This document shows, piece after piece, positions 6,637-14,007 of a stretch of 18,709 nucleotides of DNA (position 1 is the stretch's first letter; each line of letters opens with the position of its first letter). A model generated the notes under the pieces. It made no database searches and was not told the origin of the DNA. It was given only the letters and a program-made list of their open reading frames with translations. A program made the position numbers and the translations under genes. The stretch lies in contig SOKC01000019.1 of assembly GCA_004376325.1 (NCBI GenBank), positions 1 to 18,709 of the forward strand, given 5' to 3'. This DNA is from Actinomycetota bacterium. GTDB taxonomy: Bacteria > Actinomycetota > Humimicrobiia > Humimicrobiales > Humimicrobiaceae.

Positions 6637-6858
6637 TTATTTTTTTCTAAAAGTAATTCTTCCTCTATTTAAATCATAAGGTGATATTTCGACTTTAACT
6701 CTATCCCCAGGTAAAATTTTTATATAATGCATTCTCATTTTACCTGAAATATGCGCTAATACCTTATGACCATTATCAAGCTCTACCCTGAACATAGCAT
6801 TAGGAAGTGCTTCTAAAATGGTTCCCTCAGCTTCTATTACGCCTTCTTTTTTAGAAAT
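6637..6858 (-). CDS. infA: Translation initiation factor IF-1, AUU start
   Basis: This is IF-1, which occupies the ribosomal A site during initiation and aids IF-2 and IF-3. The frame gives 73 residues: SKKEGVIEAEGTILEALPNA from residue 2, then FRVELDNGHKVLAHISGKMR, and SPYDLNRGRITFRKK at the end, a complete OB-fold of normal length (72 in E. coli and B. subtilis). There is no ATG, GTG, TTG or CTG between the in-frame TAG at 6874-6876 and the Met at codon 22. The codon in the expected start position is ATT (6856-6858), with a perfect GGAGGT six bases upstream. AUU is a rare start known from infC. A sequencing error of ATG to ATT is the main alternative. Start confidence is about 0.85; gene identity is near certain. 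Confidence 0.95.
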   Translation of the reverse strand: MSKKEGVIEAEGTILEALPNAMFRVELDNGHKVLAHISGKMRMHYIKILPGDRVKVEISPYDLNRGRITFRKK

Positions 6859-6864
6859 CTTTAA

Positions 6865-6870
6865 ACCTCC
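6865..6870 (-). promoter_or_regulatory. Ribosome-binding site of infA
   Basis: A perfect GGAGGT lies six bases before the ATT taken as the infA start. Its strength and ideal spacing are the main argument that initiation occurs at that ATT. It also overlaps a three-codon frame (ATG at 6870-6872, stop at 6861-6863), which has no ribosome site of its own. Confidence 0.8.
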
Positions 6871-6890
6871 ATACTAATATTTTCAATGTA

Positions 6891-6918
6891 AAAATAGCGC
6901 AAATGGATAGATTATCAA
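6891..6918 (-). promoter_or_regulatory. Candidate internal promoter before infA
   Basis: TTGATA (6913-6918, five of six to consensus) is followed after 16 bases by TATTTT (6891-6896, four of six). Transcription would begin near 6884, giving a leader of about 26 bases that carries the GGAGGT. A second possible pair, TTGTGG (6935-6940) and GATAAT (6911-6916), overlaps it with an 18-base spacer. The 98-base gap between map and infA is the longest between rpsJ and rpsI, which fits an internal promoter for the alpha block. Confidence 0.4.
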
Positions 6919-6956
6919 AAAACTTTTAGTATGTCCACAATATTTTACCACCACTA

Positions 6957-7721
6957 TTAAATTCTGGTTAATATTAAAGGACCATTTTCCAATACCGCTA
7001 CCGTATCCTCAAAGTGACAGGAAAGCTTCCTGTCACTTGTCACAACAGTCCACAGATCAGCCAGTATTTCAACATCACTGCTACCCTGATTAAACATGGG
7101 CTCTATGGCTAAAACCATACCCCGTTTTAGAACCGGTCCCTGTCCAGGAGGCCCGTAGTTTAATATCTGGGGTTCCTCATGCATCTCCCTACCAATTCCA
7201 TGACCTACAAAATCTTTAACCACTGAAAAACCATCCACCTTGGCTTTAGTTTCAATCTTATTGGAGACATCTGAAAGTCTGTTTCCAACCACGCACAGCT
7301 CTATACTTTCATCAAGTGCATCTTTGGTAGCATTCCATAGCCTTTCCGCAATCTTACTTACATTTCCAACTTTATAAGTCCGGGTAGCATCTCCATAAAA
7401 ACCATTTATTTTAACTCCAATATCTATAGAGACCAGTTCCCCGTCCCTTATAACTCTCTTGCCTGGAATACCATGAACCACTTGTTCATCAATTGATATA
7501 CAGACATTACTGGGAAAAGGTTTTTTACCAACCTTCCCTACATAACCCTTAAAAGCAGGAACAGCCTTTTCACCGGTTATAATCTCTTCGGCAATCTTAT
7601 CTATATAATCAGTGGTGATACCAGGCTTTATAATTTCTTCTATTTTCGAAAAAACTTTAGCTACAATCCTGCCAGCCTCCCTCATTAATCTGATTTCATC
7701 TGCCGATTTGCATATTATCAT
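6957..7721 (-). CDS. map: Methionine aminopeptidase, type I
   Basis: Map removes the initiator Met from nascent proteins. The 254-residue protein has the pita-bread fold signatures and all five metal ligands: D100 and D111 (SIDIGVKINGFYGDATRT), H174 (FVGHGIGREMHEEP), E207 (AIEPMF) and E238 (CHFEDT). H83 in VHGIPG and H181 complete the active site. It lacks an N-terminal zinc-finger extension, as expected for the short bacterial form. The start ATG overlaps the adk stop in ATGA, so translation is probably coupled; the only ribosome site, AAAGGAT, is about 14 bases away. No KOW-domain or L14-like gene lies between map and infA, unlike in some Clostridia. Confidence 0.97.
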   Translation of the reverse strand: MIICKSADEIRLMREAGRIVAKVFSKIEEIIKPGITTDYIDKIAEEIITGEKAVPAFKGYVGKVGKKPFPSNVCISIDEQVVHGIPGKRVIRDGELVSIDIGVKINGFYGDATRTYKVGNVSKIAERLWNATKDALDESIELCVVGNRLSDVSNKIETKAKVDGFSVVKDFVGHGIGREMHEEPQILNYGPPGQGPVLKRGMVLAIEPMFNQGSSDVEILADLWTVVTSDRKLSCHFEDTVAVLENGPLILTRI

Positions 7722-8353
7722 AGAAATTTCAATATCCTTTCGGTTATTTCTTTCTCTTCTCCGGAACCATCGATATTTACCAGCAGTCCTTTATCAGCAT
7801 AAAAATTAATAAGTGGCATAGTTACAGATTCGTACACTTCCATCCTGTGCTTAATAACCTCCACATTATCATCTTTTCTTTTTATTAAATCTCCTCCACA
7901 TTCTGGACACTTTATAAAGTTTTCACTGTTATTATTAATACCGAATATACTTTTACACACTTTGCAGGTCGCTCTCTTGCTGAGTCTGCTAATAACCTCA
8001 TCTCTATCAACAACTATATTTATCACTTTATCCAACTTTATCCCCAGTTGATCCAGTGTACTTGAAAACATTTTTGCCTGCTTTAAATTCCGTGGAAAAC
8101 CATCTATTAAAAATCCATTTTCTGACCTACTGTTTCTTATCATATTCTTTATTATTTCAATTATTATTTCGTCTGGAACTAATTTTCCGCTCTCAACAAA
8201 TTTAACTGCCTTTTTGCCTAACTCAGACCCTTTATTTATTTCATTTCTTAAAATATCTCCCGTCGAAATACACGGTATATTAAATTTATTAGAAATTACT
8301 TTCGCCTGAGTACCCTTTCCCGCACCCGGAGCTCCAAGTAAAACTATCCTCAT
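7718..8353 (-). CDS. adk: Adenylate kinase, long form with zinc lid
   Basis: Adk interconverts ATP and AMP with two ADP. The 211-residue protein has the P-loop GAPGAGKGT (7-15), the AMP-binding STGDILR (30-36) and DGFPRN (84-89), and a long LID domain. The LID carries four cysteines, C130, C133, C149 and C152, a structural zinc site typical of Gram-positive and thermophilic enzymes and absent in E. coli. The gene overlaps secY by four bases (ATGA) and map by four, so the three are coupled. AAGGAT lies seven to eight bases before the ATG. The order secY-adk-map is the standard one. Confidence 0.98.
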   Translation of the reverse strand: MRIVLLGAPGAGKGTQAKVISNKFNIPCISTGDILRNEINKGSELGKKAVKFVESGKLVPDEIIIEIIKNMIRNSRSENGFLIDGFPRNLKQAKMFSSTLDQLGIKLDKVINIVVDRDEVISRLSKRATCKVCKSIFGINNNSENFIKCPECGGDLIKRKDDNVEVIKHRMEVYESVTMPLINFYADKGLLVNIDGSGEEKEITERILKFL

Positions 8354-9612
8354 TTTAGAAATCCTTCATAATCCCTCATAGTAAGCTGAGACTCAAGTTG
8401 CCTCATAGTATCTAAAGCAACACCTACAGCAATAAGTATAGATGTTCCGCCAAATCTAAATGGTATTCTCATATAGTTAATCAATATCTCAGGAAGAAGA
8501 GCAATTATTGCTAAAAATATAGCGCCAGGTAATGTTATCCTGTTTAAAATATTGGTCAAGTAATCTGCTGTATTTTTTCCAGGCCGTAGTCCTGGTATAA
8601 ATCCCCCGTACTTTCTCAGATTATCTGCGGTGTCCAGAGGATTAAAAGTAATAGCGGTATAAAAGTAAGCAAATATAATAATAAGCATACTATAAGTAAT
8701 GGCATAAATTGGATTTATTCTTCCCTGTATAGTTGGACTTAACGCATCAGCAAAGGATTGTACCCACCTGTTGGGAATAAATTGCGCAATTGTTGCCGGA
8801 AAAAGCATAACTGATATAGCCAGAATTAAGGGCATTACTCCAGATTGATTAACTTTGAGTGGTATGTAAGTACTTTGTCCGCCAAAAACTTTTCTTCCTA
8901 CAATCCTTTTTGCATACTGAACAGGTATTTTTCTCTCACCTTGCTGGATAAGTATTACAGCTATAATTATACCAATAGATAAAATTGCAAAAAGGGCTAA
9001 AAAGAAGTAATTCGTACCCCGCAGTCTGAATAAACTTAATAACTCTCCTGGTATTCTGGAAATAATACTGGCAAATATTATAAGTGAAATTCCGTTTCCT
9101 ATTCCATGAATATTTATCAATTCACCTAACCACATTATTAAAGTAGTCCCGGCAGTCAAGGTAATAATGATTAAAGCAACATGTATAAAGTCAAAATTAG
9201 GTATGGCGCCAAAATTTCTAAAGAAAAAAACCATTGCAGTAGATTGCACCAGAGCCAGCCCTACAGTCATATATCTTGCTATTTGATTTATTTTCCTCCT
9301 GCCGAACTCTCCTTCCTTTGCCAGCTGCTCCAGCCTGGGAATTACAACTTGAAGAAGCTGCAATATAATAGAGGCAGTTATGTAAGGCATAATACCCAGA
9401 GAGAATACTGCAAATCTTCCCAGCGCTCCTCCTGAAAACAAATCCATCAAACCCATTATCCCGGTTTCAACCTGTTCCAGGATTTTAGTCGCATCTACTC
9501 CCGGTAAAGTAATATTAGCCCCAAATCTATAAATAGCTAAAATACCAATAGTGAATAATATTCTGTTTCTGACTTCTTTAATTCTAAAGGCATTTATAAT
9601 AGCCCGGAACAT
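8350..9612 (-). CDS. secY: Preprotein translocase channel subunit SecY
   Basis: SecY forms the membrane pore for protein export with SecE, driven by SecA or the ribosome. The 420-residue protein shows about ten hydrophobic segments, roughly at 17-36, 68-92, 114-133, 145-163, 171-188, 203-223, 258-280, 302-322, 360-379 and 388-403. The plug region lies near 54-65 (GLMDLFSGGALGR). The cytoplasmic loops that contact SecA and the ribosome contain GERKIPVQYAKR (225-236) and RKYGGFIPGLRPGKNTADYL (333-352). The start overlaps the rplO stop by one base (TAATG), with GAGGTGAT just upstream inside rplO. Confidence 0.98.
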   Translation of the reverse strand: MFRAIINAFRIKEVRNRILFTIGILAIYRFGANITLPGVDATKILEQVETGIMGLMDLFSGGALGRFAVFSLGIMPYITASIILQLLQVVIPRLEQLAKEGEFGRRKINQIARYMTVGLALVQSTAMVFFFRNFGAIPNFDFIHVALIIITLTAGTTLIMWLGELINIHGIGNGISLIIFASIISRIPGELLSLFRLRGTNYFFLALFAILSIGIIIAVILIQQGERKIPVQYAKRIVGRKVFGGQSTYIPLKVNQSGVMPLILAISVMLFPATIAQFIPNRWVQSFADALSPTIQGRINPIYAITYSMLIIIFAYFYTAITFNPLDTADNLRKYGGFIPGLRPGKNTADYLTNILNRITLPGAIFLAIIALLPEILINYMRIPFRFGGTSILIAVGVALDTMRQLESQLTMRDYEGFLK

Positions 9613-10052
9613 TAAATCACCTCTACTTTTCCACCCGCTTTTTCAATTTTAGCTGCAGCGCTCCGGCTGAAATAATTGGCTTTGACAGTTATTTTCTTAG
9701 TAAGCTTGCCATTACCCAATATTTTTACAGGATTTGACTTTTTCATAATCAAACCATTCTTTTTTAAAAAATCATAGTCAACAATACTACCATCTTTGAA
9801 ATTTTCTAACTGCCACACATTAATTACATTATTTATTTTCTTCCTGGTATTTTTAAAACCTTTGAGATGCGGTAATCTCCTTTGTAGAGGCATCTGCCCG
9901 CCTTCAAAACCTATTCTGGTTTTACCACCTGACCGGGACAACTGTCCTTTGGTGCCCCTTCCGCTGGTAGTTCCATGTCCGGAACTGTTCCCTCTACCTA
10001 CTCTTTTCCTTTTCTTTATAGACTCAGGAGATTTTAAATCACAAAGCTTCAC
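9612..10052 (-). CDS. rplO: 50S ribosomal protein L15
   Basis: This encodes a 146-residue L15. The glycine-rich N-terminal arm KRVGRGNSSGHGTTSGRGTK (16-35) and SRSGGKTRIGFEGGQMPLQR (39-58) reach into the 23S rRNA in known structures. The C-terminal globular part ends with EKAGGKVEVI. The start is GTG at 10052, with AAGGAT about seven bases upstream. It follows rpsE after only 36 bases, so rpmD (L30), which normally sits between these genes, is not here. The stop overlaps the secY start. Confidence 0.97.
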   Translation of the reverse strand: MKLCDLKSPESIKKRKRVGRGNSSGHGTTSGRGTKGQLSRSGGKTRIGFEGGQMPLQRRLPHLKGFKNTRKKINNVINVWQLENFKDGSIVDYDFLKKNGLIMKKSNPVKILGNGKLTKKITVKANYFSRSAAAKIEKAGGKVEVI

Positions 10053-10088
10053 TATTTTATCCTTCCAATATTATCCAAACTTATAATA

Positions 10089-10583
10089 TTAATTAACTTC
10101 CGGTTCTTCTATCTTCCGCATACCCGCAATCTGCTCCGGTGTTTTAAGCATCTTTAGACCACTAATAGTTGCATTAACTATATTCAAAGCATTGGCACTT
10201 CCTAATGATTTTGTAAGAACATCCTTTACGCCAGCCAATTCCATTATTATTCTCACCGGTCCACCGGCAATTACTCCTTTACCGTGAGAAGCCGGCTTCA
10301 TAAGGACATGACCTGCGCCAAACCACCCATCAATTGGATGGGGTATAGTTCCATCAGTCAAAGGCACTTTAAACATATTTTTCTTTGCATTATTAATGCC
10401 TTTTTGGATTGCGGTTGAAACCTCGTTGGCTTTACCAAAACCAACACCAACCATACCATTCATATTACCAACTGCTACCAGAGCGCTGAAACTAAATCTT
10501 CTACCACCCTTAACCACTTTCGCTACTCTATTTATTTTTATAACCTTTTCCCTTAACTCCGTATCTTTAGAAAGATCAGCCAC
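10089..10583 (-). CDS. rpsE: 30S ribosomal protein S5
   Basis: This encodes a 164-residue S5, which shapes decoding accuracy and mRNA unwinding on the 30S. An N-terminal double-stranded RNA-binding-like domain contains VAKVVKGGRRFSFSALVAVG (20-39), with the loop around residue 27 where spectinomycin-resistance changes occur in other species; it looks wild-type. The C-terminal domain includes PASHGKGVIAGGPVR and LGSANALNIVNAT. The start is GTG at 10583 with AAGGAG eight bases upstream. The usual downstream neighbour rpmD is missing. Confidence 0.97.
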   Translation of the reverse strand: MADLSKDTELREKVIKINRVAKVVKGGRRFSFSALVAVGNMNGMVGVGFGKANEVSTAIQKGINNAKKNMFKVPLTDGTIPHPIDGWFGAGHVLMKPASHGKGVIAGGPVRIIMELAGVKDVLTKSLGSANALNIVNATISGLKMLKTPEQIAGMRKIEEPEVN

Positions 10584-10607
10584 TAAATATACTCCTTAAA
10601 AATATAG

Positions 10608-10970
10608 TTAAAATTTCAATCCGCCTTTTCTCGCACCTTCAGCCAGGGCTTTTACTCTGCCATGATACCTGTAGCCACTTCTATCAAAAACTATTTCATT
10701 TATACTTTTCTTCTTTGCCATTTTAGCCAGGGCTTCGCCAGTCCTGAAGCTTATATCTATTTTTCCTTTATCTCCATCTTTACTTTCAATTTTCTTACTT
10801 GACATAGCAACCAGCGCAGCGCCGGTGCTATCATCTATTATCTGACCGTAAATATGCTTATTACTCCGGTAAACAGAGAGTCTCATACGATTGCTGCTTC
10901 TTTTAACTTTAAACCTGCTTCTTATTTTTCTTCTTAAACTTTCATCCCTTTTTTCAATTTTACTCTTCAC
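10608..10970 (-). CDS. rplR: 50S ribosomal protein L18
   Basis: This encodes a 120-residue L18, which with L5 binds 5S rRNA in the central protuberance. A basic N-terminal arm (SLRRKIRSRFKVKRSSNRMR) precedes SVYRSNKHIYGQIID. The end, FDRSGYRYHGRVKALAEGAR plus the GLKF tail, is standard. The frame stays open 17 codons further upstream into rplF, but that extension is hydrophobic and unlike L18. The GTG at 10970 with AGGAG in place gives the normal length and leaves 19 bases after rplF. Confidence 0.95.
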   Translation of the reverse strand: MKSKIEKRDESLRRKIRSRFKVKRSSNRMRLSVYRSNKHIYGQIIDDSTGAALVAMSSKKIESKDGDKGKIDISFRTGEALAKMAKKKSINEIVFDRSGYRYHGRVKALAEGARKGGLKF

Positions 10971-10989
10971 AAAATCTCCTATAAGAAAT

Positions 10990-11541
10990 TTAAATACCAG
11001 TAGTAATAGCTGCTTTACCAACTTTTCTTCTTATAACTTCATCGCTATATTTTATACCTTTACCCTTATAAGGTTCTGGTTCCCTTATGCTCCTGATCTT
11101 AGCAGCCATTTCTCCAACCACCTGTTTATCTATTCCCCTGACCACAATTGTAGTATTATCCGGGACATCAAATGATATCCCTTGAAGAGGATTGACTATT
11201 ACCGGATTTGAATATCCTGCCAATATTTCCAGATCATTTCCTTTCTTACTGGCTCTAAAACCCACACCGACTATTTTTAAGGTTTTGCTAAAACCACTGC
11301 TTACACCTATAACCATATTATTTATAAGGCTTCTATAAAGACCGTATTTAGCTCTATTCTCATTACTATTCGAAATTGGAATAACAGTTAACCTATTGTC
11401 TTCCATCCTTAATTTAACAGAAGTGTTGTCAAACTTTTGAGAAAGCTCTCCTAATTTTCCCTTTACAATAATATTGTCCTTATCTATTTTGATCTCTACC
11501 TCTTCCGGTATATTAATAGGTTTCTTTCCTATTCTGGACAT
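10990..11541 (-). CDS. rplF: 50S ribosomal protein L6
   Basis: This encodes a 183-residue L6 with two repeated alpha/beta domains, near the sarcin-ricin loop and the factor-binding site. MSRIGKKPINIPEEVEIKI opens the first repeat. LKIVGVGFRASKKGNDLEI begins near residue 88. REPEPYKGKGIKYSDEVIRR in the tail is the family signature. The ATG at 11541 is preceded by AAGGTGAG. It is separated by 32 bases from rpsH upstream. Confidence 0.97.
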   Translation of the reverse strand: MSRIGKKPINIPEEVEIKIDKDNIIVKGKLGELSQKFDNTSVKLRMEDNRLTVIPISNSNENRAKYGLYRSLINNMVIGVSSGFSKTLKIVGVGFRASKKGNDLEILAGYSNPVIVNPLQGISFDVPDNTTIVVRGIDKQVVGEMAAKIRSIREPEPYKGKGIKYSDEVIRRKVGKAAITTGI

Positions 11542-11573
11542 TTTAAACTCACCTTTCTAACCATTTTCCCTTT

Positions 11574-11978
11574 CTACCATACAGAACATATTACTTCCCC
11601 GCCAACTCCTAGTTTTTTAGCTCCTGTACCTGTAAGTACACCTTTTGACGTGGACAATATAACTGTTCCCAAACCACCAAGAACCTTAGGAATTTCATCC
11701 TTTTGCGCATAAACTCTGAGTCCTGGTTTGCTTATTCTTTTAAGCCTGGTTATTGCGCTCTTTTTGTCTTTATTATATTTTAAGTATATTTTAATTAAGC
11801 CACCAGCATTTTCATCTTTACGGATTTCATAACTTCTTATATAACCTTCTTCACCCAATATCCTGGCTATTTCTGTTTTAAGTTTTGAATAAGGTATACT
11901 GACGCTATCCATCTTAGCAATATAGCCATTCCTTATTCTGGTTAACATATCTGAAACAGGATCTGTAACTGCCGACAT
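11574..11978 (-). CDS. rpsH: 30S ribosomal protein S8
   Basis: This encodes a 134-residue S8, a primary 16S rRNA-binding protein; in E. coli it also represses the spc operon by binding the rplE message. TDPVSDMLTRIRNGY near the N-terminus and STSKGVLTGTGAKKLGVGGE near the C-terminus are diagnostic. The frame extends six codons upstream to a TTG, but that would overlap rpsN and bury the AGGAGG site. The ATG at 11978 is correctly spaced from AGGAGG, so it is taken as the start, 11 bases after the rpsN stop. Confidence 0.96.
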   Translation of the reverse strand: MSAVTDPVSDMLTRIRNGYIAKMDSVSIPYSKLKTEIARILGEEGYIRSYEIRKDENAGGLIKIYLKYNKDKKSAITRLKRISKPGLRVYAQKDEIPKVLGGLGTVILSTSKGVLTGTGAKKLGVGGEVICSVW

Positions 11979-11989
11979 AAACCCTCCTT

Positions 11990-12175
11990 TTACCAACTGG
12001 ACTTGGTCAGTCCAGGAATTTTTCCTTCATGAGCCATTTCTCTAAGACAAATTCTACATAATCCAAACTTTCTATAATAACCTCTGGGCCTACCGCACCT
12101 AAAACACCTGCTGTACTTTCTTGTTTTGTATTTAGGTTCTCTTCTTTGTTTTTCTATAAGTGCTTTCTTTGCCAA
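11990..12175 (-). CDS. rpsN: 30S ribosomal protein S14, short zinc type
   Basis: This encodes a 61-residue S14 with the zinc ribbon C24-x2-C27 and C40-x2-C43 (CFRCGRPRGYYRKFGLCRIC), ending in KIPGLTKSSW. This is the short C+ form of Gram-positive bacteria and many deep lineages, rather than the about 100-residue zinc-free form of Proteobacteria. The start is TTG at 12175, with AAGGAG seven bases upstream. The usual order rplE-rpsN-rpsH is kept. Confidence 0.97.
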   Translation of the reverse strand: MAKKALIEKQRREPKYKTRKYSRCFRCGRPRGYYRKFGLCRICLREMAHEGKIPGLTKSSW

Positions 12176-12205
12176 TAAATGTCTCCTTATAAAACTTGCG
12201 TTTTT

Positions 12206-12748
12206 TTATTTTTTAAATGGAAACCCAAACTCCTCCAGCAAAAATAATGCTTCGTCATCACTTTCTGTACTGGTGGTAATAGTAATATTCATACCTTTTA
12301 CACTTAAAATACTGTCATACTCTACTTCTGGAAAAATTAACTGTTCTTTTATGCCAATAGTATAATTTCCAGAACCATCAAAACTTTTTTTAGAAAGACC
12401 TCTAAAATCCCTGATTCTTGGAATTGCTATACTAAGCAGTCTATCCAAAAACTCATACATTCTCTTTCCCCTTAAAGTAACCATACAGCCAATCGGGTTT
12501 CCCTGTCTGACTTTAAATCCCGCAATTGATTTTCTAGCTTTGGTTATAACAGGCTTCTGGCCTGTGATTTTAGCCAGATCCTGACTGGCAGATTCCAGTT
12601 CCTTTATATTTTGAGTCGCAGAGCCAACACCCATATTTACAGTGATTTTATCTATCCCGGGTACTTCCATTACATTATTAAATTTACGCTTTTTAAACAT
12701 ATTTGGAATTATTTCTTTTTTATATTTTTCTTTTAACCTCGGCTCCAT
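12206..12748 (-). CDS. rplE: 50S ribosomal protein L5
   Basis: This encodes a 180-residue L5, the 5S rRNA-binding protein of the central protuberance that touches the P-site tRNA. VNMGVGSATQNIKE begins near residue 37. KPVITKARKSIAGFKVRQG spans about 65-83. PRIRDFRGLSKKSFDGSGN begins near 110. An in-frame ATG six codons upstream (12766) has its AAAGGA only three bases away, whereas GAGGTGAT is well placed for the ATG at 12748. The shorter start also gives the normal family length. Confidence 0.96.
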   Translation of the reverse strand: MEPRLKEKYKKEIIPNMFKKRKFNNVMEVPGIDKITVNMGVGSATQNIKELESASQDLAKITGQKPVITKARKSIAGFKVRQGNPIGCMVTLRGKRMYEFLDRLLSIAIPRIRDFRGLSKKSFDGSGNYTIGIKEQLIFPEVEYDSILSVKGMNITITTSTESDDEALFLLEEFGFPFKK

Positions 12749-12773
12749 CAATATCACCTCAAGCATTTATCCT

Positions 12774-13085
12774 TTAAATCTGCTGATTGCACTTCTTACA
12801 TATTCTGACTTTTTCACCAGAATCCTTAACTTCAAAACCCACTCTTGCCGGCTTGCCGCAATTAGGGCAAACAAGCATAACATTTGAAATTTTAATGGGT
12901 CCCTCCTTTTTAATAATACCGCCAGGTTTGCTTTGATCCTTCTTCCTGATATGCTTACTTATAATATTAGTACCCTCAACATATAATCTATTTGTAATGG
13001 ACTCTATTCTAAGTACTTTTCCTGTTTTTCCTTTATCTTTTCCTTTTATTATCTCAACCTTATCATTTTTCTTTATCTTTAACAT
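12774..13085 (-). CDS. rplX: 50S ribosomal protein L24 with C-terminal zinc knuckle
   Basis: This encodes a 103-residue L24, an early-assembly 50S protein. The KOW motif lies at about 6-33 (NDKVEIIKGKDKGKTGKVLR). The segment GTNIISKHIRKKDQSKPGGI follows. The C-terminal part carries C73-x2-C76 and C96-x2-C99, a four-cysteine knuckle seen in many Gram-positive L24 proteins and absent from E. coli L24. The ATG at 13085 has AGGAG eight bases upstream. It lies 24 bases after rplN. Confidence 0.97.
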   Translation of the reverse strand: MLKIKKNDKVEIIKGKDKGKTGKVLRIESITNRLYVEGTNIISKHIRKKDQSKPGGIIKKEGPIKISNVMLVCPNCGKPARVGFEVKDSGEKVRICKKCNQQI

Positions 13086-13109
13086 TTTTGATGCTCCTGC
13101 TACAAATAA

Positions 13110-13478
13110 CTAAATTACCTCTGGTGAGAGTGAAATTATCTTCATAAAATTTTTATCTCTAAGTTCTCTTGCTACTGGACCAAATATTCTGGTCCCTCTC
13201 GGGTTATTCTGCGTATCAATAATAACTGCCGCGTTGTCATCAAACCTTATATAGGAGCCGTCTGGCCTCCTGAATGTTTTTTTTGATCTTACAAGTACAG
13301 CCTTTACTACATCGCTTTTCTTTACCACTCCTCCTGGATTTGCCTCTTTTACTGTAGCAATAAAAGTATCTCCAATACGTGCATACCTCTTTCTTGTTCC
13401 CCCTAAAACTTTAATGCATTTAATTTCCCTTGCACCCGTATTATCCGCCACTTTTACCTTACTCTCAGCTTGAATCAT
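13110..13478 (-). CDS. rplN: 50S ribosomal protein L14
   Basis: This encodes a 122-residue L14, the family length, which forms part of the intersubunit bridge next to L19. It starts MIQAESKVKVADNTGAREIK, the signature N-terminus, and ends with REKNFMKIISLSPEVI-like sequence (RDKNFMKIISLSPEVI). The frame is open 17 codons further upstream, but those would overlap the end of rpsQ and do not resemble L14. AAGGA lies upstream of the ATG at 13478, which leaves 14 bases after rpsQ. Confidence 0.97.
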   Translation of the reverse strand: MIQAESKVKVADNTGAREIKCIKVLGGTRKRYARIGDTFIATVKEANPGGVVKKSDVVKAVLVRSKKTFRRPDGSYIRFDDNAAVIIDTQNNPRGTRIFGPVARELRDKNFMKIISLSPEVI

Positions 13479-13492
13479 TTTTAAATCCTTCT

Positions 13493-13747
13493 TTACTCCG
13501 CTTTCCTGATTACCTGGACCAGTCTCCACCTCTTAGTCTTACTAACAGGCCTTACTTCAGAAATTTTTACCACATCACCCAGCTTGCAGCTGCCTTCAGG
13601 ATCATGTACCTTCAATTTCTTTATTTTCTTTAAAATCTTCTTGTATAAAGGGTGTTTATGATGAGATTCTACGGCAACGACAACCGTCTTATCCATTTTG
13701 TCACTTACTACTGTTCCCACTCTTACTTTTACTTTTCCTCTTTCCAA
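13493..13747 (-). CDS. rpsQ: 30S ribosomal protein S17
   Basis: This encodes an 84-residue S17, an OB-fold primary binder of 16S rRNA. VGTVVSDKMDKTVVVAVE (10-27), HPLYKKILKKIKKLKVHDPE and GDVVKISEVRPVSKTKRWRL are all conserved. The start is TTG at 13747. The ribosome site AAAGGGGG is only four bases away, somewhat tight and with one wobble pair to the anti-Shine-Dalgarno sequence. No ATG or GTG is available in a better place, so the TTG stands with moderate certainty. It lies 44 bases after rpmC. Confidence 0.95.
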   Translation of the reverse strand: MERGKVKVRVGTVVSDKMDKTVVVAVESHHKHPLYKKILKKIKKLKVHDPEGSCKLGDVVKISEVRPVSKTKRWRLVQVIRKAE

Positions 13748-13791
13748 AAAACCCCCTTTATTTTTCTCTACCTGATTTCTTACTTTCCTTA

Positions 13792-13992
13792 TTAATCTTT
13801 ATACTTAAGCTCTTTCTCTCTAAGCAAAGTTTTTATTCTGGCAACATCCTTCCTTAAATTTCGTATCTTTGCCGGATTTTCTAATTTCCCTTTAGCTTTT
13901 TGAAACTTCAAATTAAAAATACTCTTTTTTATATCCGCCAGTTTTGCTTCTAATTCTTCTTTTGTTTGTTCCTTTATCTCACTTATTCTCAT
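13792..13992 (-). CDS. rpmC: 50S ribosomal protein L29
   Basis: This encodes a 66-residue, almost wholly helical L29, a helical hairpin at the tunnel exit beside L23. MRISEIKEQTKEELEAKLAD is the first helix. FNLKFQKAKGKLENPAKIR includes the turn. The second helix ends in LLREKELKYKD. Size is normal. The ATG at 13992 follows rplP after 15 bases, with GGGTGG close upstream as a weak ribosome site. Confidence 0.96.
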   Translation of the reverse strand: MRISEIKEQTKEELEAKLADIKKSIFNLKFQKAKGKLENPAKIRNLRKDVARIKTLLREKELKYKD

Positions 13993-14007
13993 TTTCCACC
14001 CGGTTGG

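Noticed and set aside
2835..9612. Possible alternative genetic code with TGA as a sense codon
   Set aside because: TGA ends truA, secY and adk at the expected protein lengths and no gene needs an in-frame TGA, so the standard code holds.
10971..11021. N-terminal extension of rplR into rplF (17 codons)
   Set aside because: It is hydrophobic and unlike L18, and the GTG at 10970 has a proper ribosome site and gives the normal length.
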